This document shows, one piece after another, positions 32,230 through 45,309 of a stretch of 64,000 bases of DNA. Below the pieces are notes generated by a model that searched no databases, was not told where the DNA came from, and saw only the letters and a list, made by a program, of their open reading frames with translations. The stretch comes from Pseudophaeomoniella oleicola (lineage: Eukaryota > Ascomycota > Eurotiomycetes > Phaeomoniellales > Phaeomoniellaceae). Numbering within the stretch: the stretch's first letter is position 1; each line of letters starts with the position of its first letter. The stretch is taken from assembly GCA_003868215.1 (NCBI GenBank), contig QWDQ01000054.1:62001-126000 (forward strand), read 5' to 3'. The position numbers were made by a program, and so were the translations under genes.

Positions 32230-35200
32230 GTATGGTATGCCTAGGTAGACAGACCGACACACCAGGCTGAAACCAGTGAGACCGACCGAGAGACACACCA
32301 GACGGACTGGTAGACCGATAAGCCTAACCACCTGACTGCCTGACCGACCAGATTGGCTGAAAGATTGACCGGACCGATAGAGGCCGATAGAAACTCACAC
32401 ACTGACTGACTGGCTGAGAGACCAATAAGCAGACCGACGGAGCCAGATTGACAGATCTAGATAAACAAGCTGAGCCAGATTCAATGACATATAGACCGAG
32501 ACCGTTGGGAATAGATTTGTTGTAGGCAGAAACCGAGTGAGACCAACACGGATCGACTGACCAACCAATGAACGATCCCGAGAATCCAATAGTGAGACCG
32601 ATAGGTTCAAATTAACAGATCTATTAAACAAAACGAGACAGATTGAATGACGGATAGACCGAGACTGTTGGAGATAAATTGACGTAAACAGAGACTGCCC
32701 GACTGCCGTACCAGTCAGGCAATACTAACCGACCATACCGATTAACTCAACCAAGCAGACAGACTAACTGGCAGGCTGACAGATGAACGAATGAATGGAC
32801 CAAGTAAGATAAATAAGCTGACCGACAGATAGAGAGATGATTTCAACAAACCAGACCTCCTCCGACGGGGCCAATTCCGACTGACCAGACTGGCAGACCA
32901 TACCGAAAGACTGACACAATTAGACCAATAAGCAGACCGACAGATCCAGATTCACAGAGGTGAGTGAACTGACCGAGACTGACTGAATGATATACAGACC
33001 GAAAGTGTTGTGTGTAAACTAATGCAAACAAACCTGACAGATCCCAACTGACTAACACTGACCGACACCCATATACTGAACCGACGCCGACAGGACCAGA
33101 CCAACAAGCCCAGACTGACGGCCTAAGCAACCGAATAACTAACAAACAGAGATGAATAATATCCCAGTCTTTCTGTCTCAACCCATCTGAGTCTGTCTTA
33201 ATCTGTTCGATATGCCTGTCAGTCAGCCTGTCAGTCAGTTTCTCATTCCGGTTGTTCGGTCAGCATGTCAATGATCTGTCTGATATAGACTGAGGTATGA
33301 GGAGGAGAGTTCATCTGACAGGTCCGTTAATTGGTTAGTCTGTCGGTGATCTGCCTATTGATGGTGCGTTTCGTACGGATAGACTAAACCCAAGGCAGAT
33401 AAACCAATATAGACACAATAACTGTGATTGACTAATCATTTAGTAGATTGAGAGATGTAGACTGGAATGAGCAGTGTTTCTATCCATCGGTCTTAATATA
33501 GCTTCGTCTGTGTAATCTTTCAGTTAGTCAGTCTGTCGGTAACTTGTCTTTTAGTGATGTATTTTGTATAGACAGACTAAAACCGAGGCAGACGGACTAA
33601 AAAATACACAATGACTAAAATTAACTATTCATTTAATAGACTGATAGATGTAGACTGGAATAAACAGTGTTTCTATCCATCGGTCTTAGTATTACTTCGT
33701 CTGGTTGGTCTGTCGCTCAGCCTATTGATTGATCAGTCAGTCGGTCAGTCAGTCTATTTAATAAGTAATAGGCATCGGGTCGCCTGTCAGTTAGCCTATA
33801 TACCAGTAGTCTGTGTGATATAGACTGACCGACTAAGGCGGACTGATAAACTGGCCAAACCGACACTGATAGACCAGACAGGTACGCAGATTGGAACAAG
33901 ACAGACCCGACCAGATCAAGGACAGGCCAGACAGATATAGACAGACAGTATGGATAGTGTTTCGATCTAGCTGTCACTATCTATCTCAGTCTGTTAGTCT
34001 GTTTTCGTTGATAGTGCATCCGTCAGTTGTTTATCTAATACCGATCGAGACCAACAGGCCAGACTGATATAAATGGAGATAGATAAAGACTAATAGATAT
34101 ATTATATATCTAATAGTCTCTTTACTAGATAATTTATTTATTAATTAATTTATGTATCAGTCTGTCTATCTATCCATCTATCGGTGATATGTTTAATACA
34201 GACTGACTGAATTAACAGACTGAATAAACTGACTACTGAATAAATTAACTACTCACGCACTGTGACAGATAGATCAGTCAATAGACCAACCGATAGATAG
34301 ACATAAATAGATAACCTAAATACTATTATAGCTTCTCGGTTAGAGTCTGTCTCAGTCTGTCTCTATCTGTCTGTCAGTGATCCATCTCATACCGACAGTT
34401 AATCATGCCGACTGACTGGCTGCGATAAACAGCTGCGATAGACAGATGATATAACAGTGCAAGTAATAATTAAATATTAATAAATCAATATAAATAATAC
34501 TTTAATCTGTCAGTCAGTCTGTCTGTCTGTCGGTCTGCGTACTTTTTAGTCAACTAGGTAAAGATTGGTCTGATACTAATCAACTAACTAAGACCGATAA
34601 GCCAGACCGACAGCCACAGATTAAAGCAGACAGATGGTTTAATGCACCAACTCGTAAAATAAGTAAGAATGGATAATATGAATTAGATTCCAGTCTATCG
34701 ATCGGCCTATTAATCAGTTTGTTAAGTAGTTTATCCGTCGGTAATCTGTCTAATACTGGCCAAACCGTCAGGCTCAACCGACACCGGTAGAACTGAAACC
34801 GATGGACTCATTAACTATCCAACTGATAAATAGATAGATATAGATAGATATGAACAACGTTTCAGTCTGTCAGTCATTATCTGTCCCCGGTTTGTTAGCA
34901 TGTCTATCAGGAGTCTATCAGATACCGACTAACATTAACATATATTAACAGACCACACCGATCGACTGATTAAGGCAGATACATAGATTAATAATCCAGC
35001 GAGTAGACAGATAAAATTAGATTGATATAAACAGTATCTAAATCTATCAGTCTTGGTTTATCGCAGTCTGTCTCGGTTTATCTGTCTGATACCGACCGAC
35101 GGCGACGGTCCTGACAGACACCGACAGATTGAAACCGATAGACTTATTCACTGTCTAACTAATAAACAGGCATAAATAGATAGACATGAATAACGCTTCA

Positions 35201-36450
35201 GTCTGTCGGTTATAGTCTGGCCTGATTTGTTGGTATATCTATCTCTCGGTAGTCGGTATGATACCGATCAATACCGACTGGCTGAAGTGACACTGACAGG
35301 TTCAGACCGACACATAGATTAATAGATCTAGACCGATCAACGGGTTAGCTATAACACTGGTAAATAGATACATATAAATAGATATGAATAATGTTTTAGT
35401 CTATTTATCTTAATATGTCGCAGTTTGTTGGTATGTCTGTGTTAGGTTGTAGGCATGTCTGATAGCGACACGCCCAACCGACACCTACAGACTGAGACCG
35501 ACAGACTGATTGATTATCCAATTAACTAATAGGCACAAGTAGAGAGACTTGAATAATATCCGAGAATATCTATCTTAAGTCTGTTTGCTCTGGAACGCCC
35601 GTCGGTCCGCCTATTAACAGTTCAGTAATCTATACGTCGGTCGTATCGACTGACACCGAAAAGTGCAGACAGACAGCCCCAGACTGAGACCGACAGGCTG
35701 ATCAACTGTTCAATTGATCAATAGATATACGTAGACAGGCTTGAACAATATCGTATAGTGTCTGTTATAGTCTGTCTCAGCTTGTCTGGCTGCTCAGCTT
35801 TTCTATTGGTGATTAGGTCTGATACCAGTCGACATCGAAAAGTGCAGACCGACATCTATAGAATAAGACCGATGGGCTGATCGAGTTCCCAATTGATGAA
35901 TAAGTATAATTAGATTCATATGAATTATATCTCTGACCGTCTGTCTCCATCTGTCTCGATCTGTCTGTTGGTTAATGTGTTAGATTCGGTGATCTGTCTG
36001 ATCCCAATCGATACCGACATCTATAGATCCAGACCGATAGTTATAGCGTGAGACCGATGGACTAATAACCTGTTCAATTAATAAACAGGTATATATAGAA
36101 AGACTTGAACAATATCTCGATTCATCTGGATCAGTCTGTGTCAAGTTGTCTGTTAGTTTACGTGTTAGATATCGCTGGTCTGTCTGATCCCCGTCAACAC
36201 CGACATGTATAGGTCCAGACCGACAACCACAGACTGAAACCGACAGGCTGATTTCCAGTCCTATTAATAAGTAGAAATCAGCAGACAGGCTTGAATAATG
36301 TCTCAACTCATTTAGATCCGTCTGTGTCGAGTTGTCTCGGTTTGTCTGTTGGTCGATTTGTCTGTTGTTGTTCGGTTTGTCTTATCGCTCTGTCTTATCG
36401 GTCAGTCGGTGATCTATCCCGACACCGACAAAACAACCTCAGCATTCATT
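32230..36450. repeat. 4.2-kb degenerate satellite, period about 165-197 bp
   Basis: The whole stretch is built from variants of GACCGACAGACTGA and its complement. In the right part a recurring anchor (TTGAATAATRTCTC-like) starts near 34848, 35020, 35185, 35382, 35548, 35731, 35918, 36102 and 36288, i.e. spacings of 165-197 bp. After each anchor come a CTGTCTCGGTTTGTCTG-like half, a GTCTGATACCGA-like centre, an AGACTGAGACCGACAG-like half and an ATTAATAAATAG-like tail, so units are imperfect inverted repeats. Near 33464 and 33656 two neighbouring units are much more alike. The left kilobase (to about 33,180) is skewed to the GAC-rich orientation on +, with anchors at 32475, 32640 and 32976 (about 168 bp or twice that). 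No protein-like frame persists. Confidence 0.85.
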
Positions 36451-36785
36451 AACCTTCCGATAAAGCTGTTCTCAGTATAGACTTACCGTCGGTTCGTATT
36501 TGATGAGAAGGTCTTATAGGGGTTTGGGGTGAGGGAAATAAGTTGAGAGAGTGAGCTACTTGTCATGAGTTGAGGGTTTTTTGGGATGGATCTCTTCATT
36601 GGAGGTGAAGGGGAGAGGGAAAACGGATTGATGGTGGACCGTGTAGATAGGTAGTTAATGGGCCTGAGATGGCTATGGGATAGAGAGAAGAAACAAGAAC
36701 AGAGTCTAAAAGAATTGAGATATATTGCTTTTTCCGTCTCCAGATTATAATCTACAGCCAACCTTACTATACAAAAATGTCAATC
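36451..36785. other. Short spacer, transporter 3' side
   Basis: Between the end of the satellite array and the stop codon of the sugar transporter. The short minus-strand frame here has no support; it is probably 3' untranslated sequence. Confidence 0.4.
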
Positions 36786-38595
36786 TTATGACTTTTCGGC
36801 AGGAGTATCCTCTTTCTTATCCGCCTCGAGTCCGTCAATCGTCATGGTTGCGATCGTCTTCTCTGCGCCCTCCAACGATATTTCTTGGCCGTGGAGTATC
36901 TTGTTCACGCCAGTGATCTGGGAATGGACTTCGCCGTCGAACAGGGCGGAGACTTCTTCGAGGGACAGGTTTTTTGTTTCAACCCAGTAGAAGATCTGGC
37001 ACGGTTAGCTAGAGCTTATCATATCCCCAAGACAGAACTTACCACGACGGCCAACTCAAACACATTCCAGGCACCGTTGAGCATATAGATCCTCCACCCA
37101 ATCTAATAATATTGTCAGCGAATTCACGGCCGAGGGGTTTCTCACATACCTTGTCAATAGCAACGGGGAACGCGAAGAGCGGAATGAGAAGGATCAGATT
37201 CTGCCAAGTGACGAACCAGGACATTCCAATGGATCGGATGCGGTAGTTCAGGACCTCGGGAGGATACATGTAGGAGACAGGCGTCCAAGCCAAGCTGTAT
37301 GATCCTTGAGCGAGGAACATCATTGCCACATTCGCGTAGATACCGGATGTGTTGGTCGAAGTGCCGTAGTACTTGGTCAGAGCGCCGATGATGAAAAGGA
37401 AGATCGTGCACAGTCCGGTCGAGATGGCAGTGAGTGGTTTTCGACCCAGTCGGTCCGCGAGGAAAGTACCGGCAACCGAAACGACAAGGCAGAACGCGTT
37501 GAGAATGATGTTGATCTCGAGCTGCAGCGTTGAATCTGTGATGCCCGCATTGCTCAGCGCTTCTCCCAAGTAATAGGAGAAGATGTTGCTTCCCGTCAAC
37601 ATCGAGAAGACAGCACAAGACAGAACGATCAACATCCTCTTGCGGAGGGAAGGATTCATAGTCAGTTCCTTAACCGTAGGCGGCTCGATGTGCTTTTCGA
37701 ATTCCAGCGCTTCAACGATCTGCACGAATTGCGCCTGTACGATCGGAGATGTAGTGTCGCCATTTGCATGGGTTTGCGCAATGGCAATCAGTGCTTCGTC
37801 ACGGCGGCTTCGATAGGTGAGGAATCGGGGAGACTCTGGGACGAAGGGTAGAGTAATGATGGAAATCAGGGTGAAAAGGATTTGCAGAAGAGAGGGTAAA
37901 CGCCAGGCCCATGTCGAGGCCATTCTAGCCGTGCCGTAGGTGATCCCTGGACCTGTCAGTACAGCACTGCCGGCGCCCGAATTAGACAATCCTACCGGAA
38001 GAGAGCAGACCTCCGACGTAATAGAGATCTGTGAAAGCCCCGAGACCCAGCGCGCGGTATTTCAGCGGCAGCGTCTCAGCCAGAAAGAGCGGGCTGGCAA
38101 CATAGGTGCCGCCGAGACCGACGCCGAGAATGAAGCGGGCGACAAGGAACATGGCGATATTCTGGGATGCAGCTTGAAGTATTCTGATTTCGTCAGGATT
38201 CGTTCTTCTCGGTGACCTTGTACACTCACGTTCCGATAATGGCAACCATCGCGGAGTAAAAGATCGAAGGTTTTCTTCCGATGATGTCCGGCACCTTTGC
38301 CAATGCAGCACTACCGATAATGGCACCGATCCAAACGATACCGGAGTTCAACCCAATGGTGGCCGAGGTCAGATGGAAGTAGTCGGTATACGAAGGTAGG
38401 ATGTTCAGCGCGTTCATCATCGAGGCATCGTATCCCAAAACCTGCAAATCAGTGAGCCAGAGACACGACAATCTGACGGGACAGACTCACGGAAGCGGTA
38501 CTGAACGAGGTCGCCAACAGGAGGATATTGACCAAGTTCGAGGATTTCGGAACCCATGATGGGAATATAGAGAACGCTTTGACGATTGCAGACAT
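36786..38595 (-). CDS. MFS sugar transporter (525 aa)
   Basis: Six exons on the minus strand: 38491-38595, 38230-38441, 37996-38183, 37150-37952, 37043-37102 and 36786-36995, with introns of 43-49 nt. The spliced frame is 525 codons, the usual length of fungal 12-segment sugar porters. Signatures in order: LGYDASMMNAL after segment 1, GRKPS in the first cytoplasmic loop, ARFILGVGLGG, PESPRFL before the central loop, DRLGRKPLT in the second half, and a VETKNLSLEEV tail. It should act in the plasma membrane as a hexose or disaccharide proton symporter; the exact sugar is not readable. The chosen ATG has a good context (CACAATG), but the N-terminal tail is rather short. The satellite array ends only about 340 bp past its stop codon. 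Confidence 0.93.
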
Positions 38596-40455
38596 TGTGG
38601 CAGCGATAGTCGAGGTCGGTGCTGGCCCAGGAGGGCGTTGAAGAGTCACTCACGAGAATGCCGTCGGATATGGCGTTGAAGTCGACGGGGATGAAGACTT
38701 GTGTTCTCGAAGGGTATAACGAGACAGATGAACGGGAAAGATCCTTGTAGTTCAACAAAAGAAGAGGACCCTTGGGATCGAATGCCAACGCCAATGCCAG
38801 TGCCAATACCGCCAATATTGGTCTTATCTATTCCGGCTGAGCTTCGGCTGAATTATGATTGGTCACAAGTGCCGGGGAGTGATAAGGATACTCCACAGTC
38901 GTGTTGCTCCCTCGAGATCCAGATCCTCCACATCTCGGTCGCCTCTTGGGAATTGCAGATAGCGATAGACCCGGATATCAGCGAGGCGATCCCTATATCA
39001 AGGAACGCGTCTCAGGATTGGGGTTAAGCGAAAGTATGATGTTTCCATCCCTGCAAAACGTCAAAGCATCTTCCGACGATCGACTTCCACTTTTGCGTCC
39101 ATGTCCGAATGAGCGGTTCAGCATGATAAGCCTGATTGTAAAAGGATCTGGACCTGCCCTATGAACTGGGCTCGTGGGATACGCGGAAATGCGAGATGCG
39201 TGTCCACTGCCAGTTCCAGATACGCGTAACTGCAGATCCGATTCTATCATGATATTGCCGATTTCATCCCCACGGATCTGAGAACGTCGGGCGAGCTTTA
39301 GAAGTTGTAGAGTCGAAAGTACATCTCCCCTGCGTCTAGATCCAGAAAGGTGTCAGCAGAAGACACATTTGCCGTCCTTGAAGACATCAGCCATGACCCC
39401 CAATCCTTTCCAATCGCGCTCCGCCCAGAACTCTCGGTTTCCATCTCCATCTCCGTAGAATTCAAGAGCAAGCTAAGCAGAACGCATAGGGACTGCGGAG
39501 AAGACACTAAAGGTTGGGTTTGTGGCTGAGAAGATAAGCTCGCTCGCTCGCTTGGGGATATGTGCGCCTGGAGATTGCGATCTGAAACTGGCATTTAATG
39601 GAGAATGGGAATCGATGTAGGATGAGTAGCTCGTTTAGCAGAATATTAGAATGGATTTCAGATCATCATGTAGAAAGTGATAAAGATAAAGAGGAAGATT
39701 GAAGAATTGCATAAGAATCATTGCTGTGCGCTTCCACTCCGACTGCCCTCAATGACCGCCCATTGGAATAAAATATCCCCGATCACCGAAAATCAATCCA
39801 CCCACACGATTTTACGGCGAAGGAACATCGATTTTCCAGTTTCTACAACACACCAAAAGAGGAATATAAAAGATATTCTACAACGCTTCTGGTGAGGAAT
39901 ACGTGAGAGATATATGGCTGGGATGATAAGCAACGTCTTCCTAGAACATATGATCTATGTCTACATCTACATCCGTCTCCTTTACAAAGCCAACCTTAGT
40001 CTACCTACGTAGGTAGGTAAGGTACATATATTTACATCTCCTCTTGCCTTCCCTTGCATTCCCTCCTTGCCCCCTACTACCTCATCATAGATTCTACATC
40101 CCCCAATGCCTATAATTCACATACCAACACAACACATTTAAACAACGTAGAGACACGAGCTAACAGGGATGAGAGGAAAGAGATGATTCAGATCTGATTG
40201 GGGGGCGGGGGGGTAGCCGGTTCCGGTTCCGGTTCCGGTGCAGATGCCGGTCGCTCGGTCAGTAAACAGAGAAATATATATGTACGTAGTTCTCTATAAA
40301 TTCCTATGCTTTTGCTCTTCGGTGATGTATGTCTACTTCAGACATATTTTCGAACATATATTATTTATTCACGTCTGAAGAGGAAGAGCGAGAACATAGT
40401 CTTCCAGAAAATCGAGATATTTGTTAATATAATTCTACCACCCTCATCACGAACT
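38596..40455. other. 1.9 kb between divergent transporters
   Basis: Shared upstream region of the sugar transporter (minus) and the DHA1 transporter (plus). Seen here: a palindromic CTACCTACGTAGGTAG near 40,003-40,018 and a GGTTCC tandem tract near 40,217-40,241. The 98-codon minus frame at 39298-39594 has no family support. Confidence 0.5.
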
Positions 40456-42232
40456 ATGCATCACGAAAATGCCAAAAGAGAACGAGAAGGCGAAAGCAGC
40501 ATCACTGTTCCGGTGGATAGCAACGGCAACATACTCCATCTGTCAAGCATCGAACCGACAGCAGGTCAACCCGATTCAAAGAACCCATCGGATCTAGAGA
40601 TCCAAACAACGACAGTGAATGACTCCTCTCACTCGACACCATCTGAGGAACCCGAAGCCCTCACATCAGAGACTACGACATCAGCACCACTACACACCGT
40701 CTTCACGCGCCGCCAACGTGTCTTTATCGCCACGATGATCTCCCTCGGCGCATTCTTCAGCCCACTGAGCGGCCAGATCTATTTCCCTGCCATTCCCGAC
40801 ATCGCGAAGGACTACCATACAACTACCGGTCGCATCAACTTGACGATAACGACGTACCTGATCCTGCAAGGCCTCGCACCGACGCTGATAGGAACATTCG
40901 GTGACACGACGGGTCGTCGGCCGGCATATATTGTCACGTTCGCTATTTACCTGTGCGCCAATATTGGGCTTGCGACGCAGAGATCGTACGCCGCGCTGCT
41001 GGTGTTGCGGTGCCTCCAGAGTGCAGGCAGCAGCGGGACCATCGCGCTGGCGTTCGGTGGGATTGTTGACATCGCGACACCGGCCGAGCGTGGGAAGTAT
41101 TTAGGCCCAGCGGCGGCAGGTAACATGCTTGGGCCCACCGTTGGGCCGATGATTGGAGGGTTGCTGGCGCAGTATCTAGGTTGGAGGTCGATCTTCTGGT
41201 TCCTGGCCATTCTCAGCGGGAGTTATTTGGTCGTGTATGCGCTCTTCATGCCAGAGACATCGAGGAAGGTGGTAGGGAATGGAAGCATTCCACCGTCCGA
41301 TTGGTGGGTGATGAGTCCGTATCAATACTGGAGCACACAGCGGGAGAAGAAGAAGGCGATTCGGGAAGGACGGGGCAACGAGATCGAGGAGAAGGAGAAC
41401 AAGGCGCAGGAACTAGCGACGAAGCGCAAATTCCAGTTTCCGAACCCGCTGACTTCGGCCGTCATCCTGCTCGAAAAGGACGCCTGCATCGTCATTTGCT
41501 TCATCGCGCTGTCCATGTTCGTCATGATGTCTACGATGGCGAGTTTGCCCACCTTCTTCGGCAAAGTGTACGGCTTCAACACATTCAAGATCGGTCTCTG
41601 CTACCTGTAAGCTCCTGCAGTCCGTATTCAAGCTGAAACATTTGGACTGACTAAATCCTAGACCGGTGGGCGGCGCCGCCATCTTCGCTGCCTTCCTCAA
41701 CGGCAAGCTGATGGACTGGAACTACCGCCGATGGGCCAAAAGGTTGAACATGCCGCTGGAAAGGAAACGGCAGGTCGATCTGCGCGACTTTCCCATCGAA
41801 AAGGTGCGCTTGCAGCCCGTCTTCATGTTCGTGCCGATTGTCGTAGCAATCTGTGTCTCGTTCGGGTGGGTGCTGCAACAGCGGGTCAACCTCGCCGTGC
41901 CGCTGATCCTGGAGTTCATCCTGGCGTACTGCCAAACATCTTGCAGTAATTGTTTGAGTTCGTTGCTGGTGGATCTATTCCCAGATAAACCGTCGACTGC
42001 GACGGCGGCGAGTAACTTGGTGCGGTGTTTAGTTGCTGGTATCGGGACTGCGGTAATTGCCGACATGCTTGACGGGATGGGATGGGGGTGGTGCTTTACT
42101 TTCATGGGGATCGTTTTTTTGCTCGCGACATCTTTGCTCTGGGTAGAGTACAACAGGGGGATGAGTTGGAGGGAGGAGAGGCGGCAACGGGAAGAGAGGA
42201 AAAGGGCACAACAAGAAGAGCAGTCCATTTGA
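40456..42232 (+). CDS. DHA1-family MFS drug:H+ antiporter (573 aa)
   Basis: Exons 40456-41606 and 41662-42232 join over a 55-nt intron (GTAAGC, CTGACTAAAT branch, CTAG). The product has a polar N-terminal tail of about 75 residues, then 12 expected membrane segments. IYFPAIPDIA and the following TTYLILQGLAPTLIG are typical of the Qdr/Aqr-like DHA1 group, GDTTGRRPAY is the MFS loop 2-3 motif, and GPTVGPMIGG is the antiporter motif C. A long charged central loop (WSTQREKKKAIREGRGNE) precedes segment 7. It likely exports drugs, weak acids or polyamines from the plasma membrane; the substrate is inferred only at family level. The frame is open 50 codons upstream of the chosen ATG, but that part is AT-rich leader. 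Its stop lies 129 bp from the stop of the convergent Zn2Cys6 gene. Confidence 0.93.
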
Positions 42233-42361
42233 ACAAGGACGAGAGCTTCAGCGGGTAAATAAACATAGAATCTCAAGATAGCTAATGCTAGTCCTCAGGC
42301 CGGTATTGTAATCGGACCCGAATATTAATCGGAGAAAATGACCGACGAGCGCCGGTGTCAT

Positions 42362-44600
42362 TCAAGCCATCCAGCCTATACTCGACTCAGGTATATCCCA
42401 ATTGTCACTCAGTCGTGGTCCCAAATCTCTCCAAAGCTCATCATCCAGGAACAATTCCGGTGATTTGGGTAGATTGGACAGAGCGCGAGAGGGAGCCAAA
42501 TCCGGAGCAAGCGTAGCGTCGAGTCCAACAGTTTCGCTCGAAGCTGTACCCGCTCCTAGTCCATTATTAGCTGGCGCGTTCTGGCCAGGAAGCTCAAACC
42601 AATGGGCAAAGAATAGGCAAAGAATAGATAAAGAGCGTACCGATATCGCCGCCAGGCGCAGAATGGACATTGTCAGGATCAACAACTTCATCCTTCCAAC
42701 ATCTGACGACGTCATACAATGGACCACCCGAAAGACGATTTCTCACACGGAGAGTGATATTAGTTGATCCGTCGGGATTGCGAAACACCTTCTTACTCTT
42801 CCATAACTGCTCCGCGAATTGAGCAGCTGTATCTTCGGAATCTCCTTTCTGGATCGAACAAGACCGTACGAAGCGAACTCCAGAGTCCAGAAGATCGTAC
42901 CCGCGAGTCTGGTCGAGATATCCTGCGAATGGACCATTGAGGTTGCGAGCCATACTGGCCAAGCCCAGTAGTGTGACTCTGATGATGTAGCTAGTGCACA
43001 TACGGTGTAAGCTGTGGTCCCTGTCAAGCTGTCGGACTTGTTCGAGGACGTTTGATGTGGCTTCGAAAATCGATATGCAAGATCGCACGTCCAGAGTCGT
43101 TGCGGATTTGTAAAAGTGCATCACGGCAAGATCTTGACGAGCAGACGCTATGTAGATGCGGTCCCAAACTGAGGGAACATTAGCAGTGAATCGCATCTTG
43201 CGCTTGGTCCCTACCCGATGGTACAAGGTCTTCCATACGGTCCAACTCGGTGTTGAATCCCTTCACAAGAGCGTCCATTGTGCGCTCCTGCTGCGGAGTC
43301 ATGGAGAGAAGTCCGAGATCCAGGAAGGTCTTATGGGCGCGAGTAATGATGCTGCTGACTTGAAGTTGTATTCTTAATGTTACCGGTAGCTTCTCCAGCA
43401 AGGTTTTGAAATGTGTCTGCTCGTTATAAACCTCGAATGCAACCAGATTTGCTTGCCCACTACCAGAGCACACCCTGATGGCTGCGATTAGCAATATAAT
43501 CCGCGCGCCAACTTCAGGACGGAATACCTTTGATACGTGATAACGACGTACGACCACATCTCCGCTCTCCGTAGTAGCTCCTGGTGAGGCAAGTGGACGT
43601 ATTGTTTCGAAAAGTCTTGACTAAATGAAGGTACGTGCAGACCACACTTCAAGGCCATATGAAGCAGAGCACCGCTAAGGAGAAAAGATGGATCTTGGTA
43701 GAAGGGGCTGCATGGAAATGGCCAATTAAGAAGGAGTATCAGGGCTTTCATGCGCTCGATCGGCTTGGTACGGAGAACCATTGACTGTAGAGTCAGCTGG
43801 GTCACTGGTAGAGCCAGGGTCTGAGTCAAAGTAGGCTCTCTGACGTATCTTCGAGATCCAATAGAGACGACGACCCAGAATAGAAATGGAGCATGTTGAT
43901 AATATGCATTTGGGGACACGCTGGGATCGAGGATTGGGAGCATCGAATGATAGTCTTTGAAGTATCTGTGTGACGTCAACTGCCGGTCCGTTTAGAGCGA
44001 GAAAACCTACAGTTCGAAACAATCGTCAATGATGCCAGAGGCAAGCTCCAGTCCGTTGATGGTTCTCGACAGCGTCGGCTCATTGTCAGCCTTCGCTTCA
44101 TTACGACGTATCGTTCTGGCCGTGGGAATTGGCGGCGCGTCGGTGTCCTCTTCCGCACGTGATGGGGGAGCATCTTCACGAGGCGGAGGATTACCAAGTA
44201 CTGGTGGAGAAGCAGATGATAGCTGATGTTTCAGAGAGGTATACTCTTCTTCAAGTTCTTGTAACCGTCTACGCAACACCGACTATCAGCACTGTGACAG
44301 CAGAAGGGATCCGAAAACGAGACATACTTTCGCTTATGAGTCCTCTTGAACGGCGCGGAAAAGACGCATGGAATCTTCAATCGGCAGCAGCGCGTGCAAG
44401 CTGGCGGGTCCACGCTGTTCGGATCGCCTTCGCATCGCATCTATTCTGACACAGTTAGCCTACATTGAGTCGGTAAGTCGGCAACTGCAAAGACAGGACG
44501 CTGTCGGTCCGACCTTTTGTTGTCTACATTCTGCACACGCGGTTTTCTTTCGGCTTGATACTGATTGGGATTGGGTCTGCTGGGACCGAGCATCCTCCAT
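42362..44600 (-). CDS. Zn2Cys6 transcription factor A (630 aa)
   Basis: Seven exons: 44514-44600, 44328-44440, 44011-44268, 43528-43965, 43215-43474, 42641-43168 and 42362-42570. The binuclear zinc cluster is split by the first intron: CAECRQQK joins MRCEG, then ACTRCCRLKIPC, giving C-x2-C-x6-C-x11-C-x2-C-x6-C. A short coiled coil follows (RLQELEEEYTSL). The middle region starts YFKDYHSMLPILDP and contains FLFWVVVSIGSRRY, which recalls WAR1/PrtT-type regulators. The tail is acidic and hydrophobic. It should bind DNA in the nucleus and may regulate the convergent DHA1 exporter or the genes to its right; that is inference from position. The first intron has a weak GTCGGA donor and the last acceptor is my least certain junction. 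Introns 2-6 have good splice sites. Confidence 0.88.
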
Positions 44601-45309
44601 TCTGACAGCACGGATTCGAACCGGATAATGAAAGCCCAGTTCGGAGCGGTTTTGAGCGAAGGCCGTCAAAATCCCATTTGATAGATCGGCAGCTGAGAGA
44701 GTGATGACGTAGACCAACCAGAGTTGCGATGAGATGGTTGGGTGTTGAGAGATGCCCAGGGTGACTCTAGCAAGATTTGAATTGATTCCCACTTGACAGG
44801 TGGTGTTGTCGTCCGTTGTTGACGACCCTTTATGTATAGGACTACTTAACAAGAGCCACGTCTAATCATCGTTAGGTAGATAGGACAATATCGAGAATAT
44901 AAAATGTTTTATTATGGCTTCTCGTGATGTTGATCTTGTCTGCAAGTCGAAGAGAAGCGTTAGGTATGACATTTGTATTGGTATTGGTATTGGTATCGGT
45001 CTCAGGCATTAGGGTTGGGTATTACCGAACAATACGGTCTCCAATTCACTGGTCGCTTACGGTATTAACCATATCTGCTATCAATATTTCCTGTATATTA
45101 TGTATGATCATACCGTAAATACCAGAGGGATTATCATTTGACCGGTTCCGGTCAGTAGACGCCGGGACCGGAGTACAGCAGAAACATCAAACCATGATCA
45201 GCCATCTCGATATCAACATTCACGATCCTATTCCCGTCCTCCTCGGTCAAGCTTCATCGAGTATCTCCTTTCATTCCTGCCAAATCCTCGACTCAGTCCT
45301 ACCACGACT
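44601..45309. other. Intergenic with a hexanucleotide repeat
   Basis: Divergent promoter region of the Zn2Cys6 gene and the isochorismatase-like gene. A short TATTGG tandem tract lies near 44,970-45,000. Nothing else was recognised. Confidence 0.5.

Noticed and set aside
32143-33181. Serine/valine/leucine-rich minus-strand frames in the satellite
   Set aside because: The motif CTGTCGGTCTG simply lacks stops in one frame; the translated repeats (SVGL-like) follow the DNA repeat and do not form a protein family.
32230-36450. CRISPR-like array of spaced repeats
   Set aside because: This is eukaryotic DNA, the units are long and degenerate, and there are no constant repeats with unique spacers.
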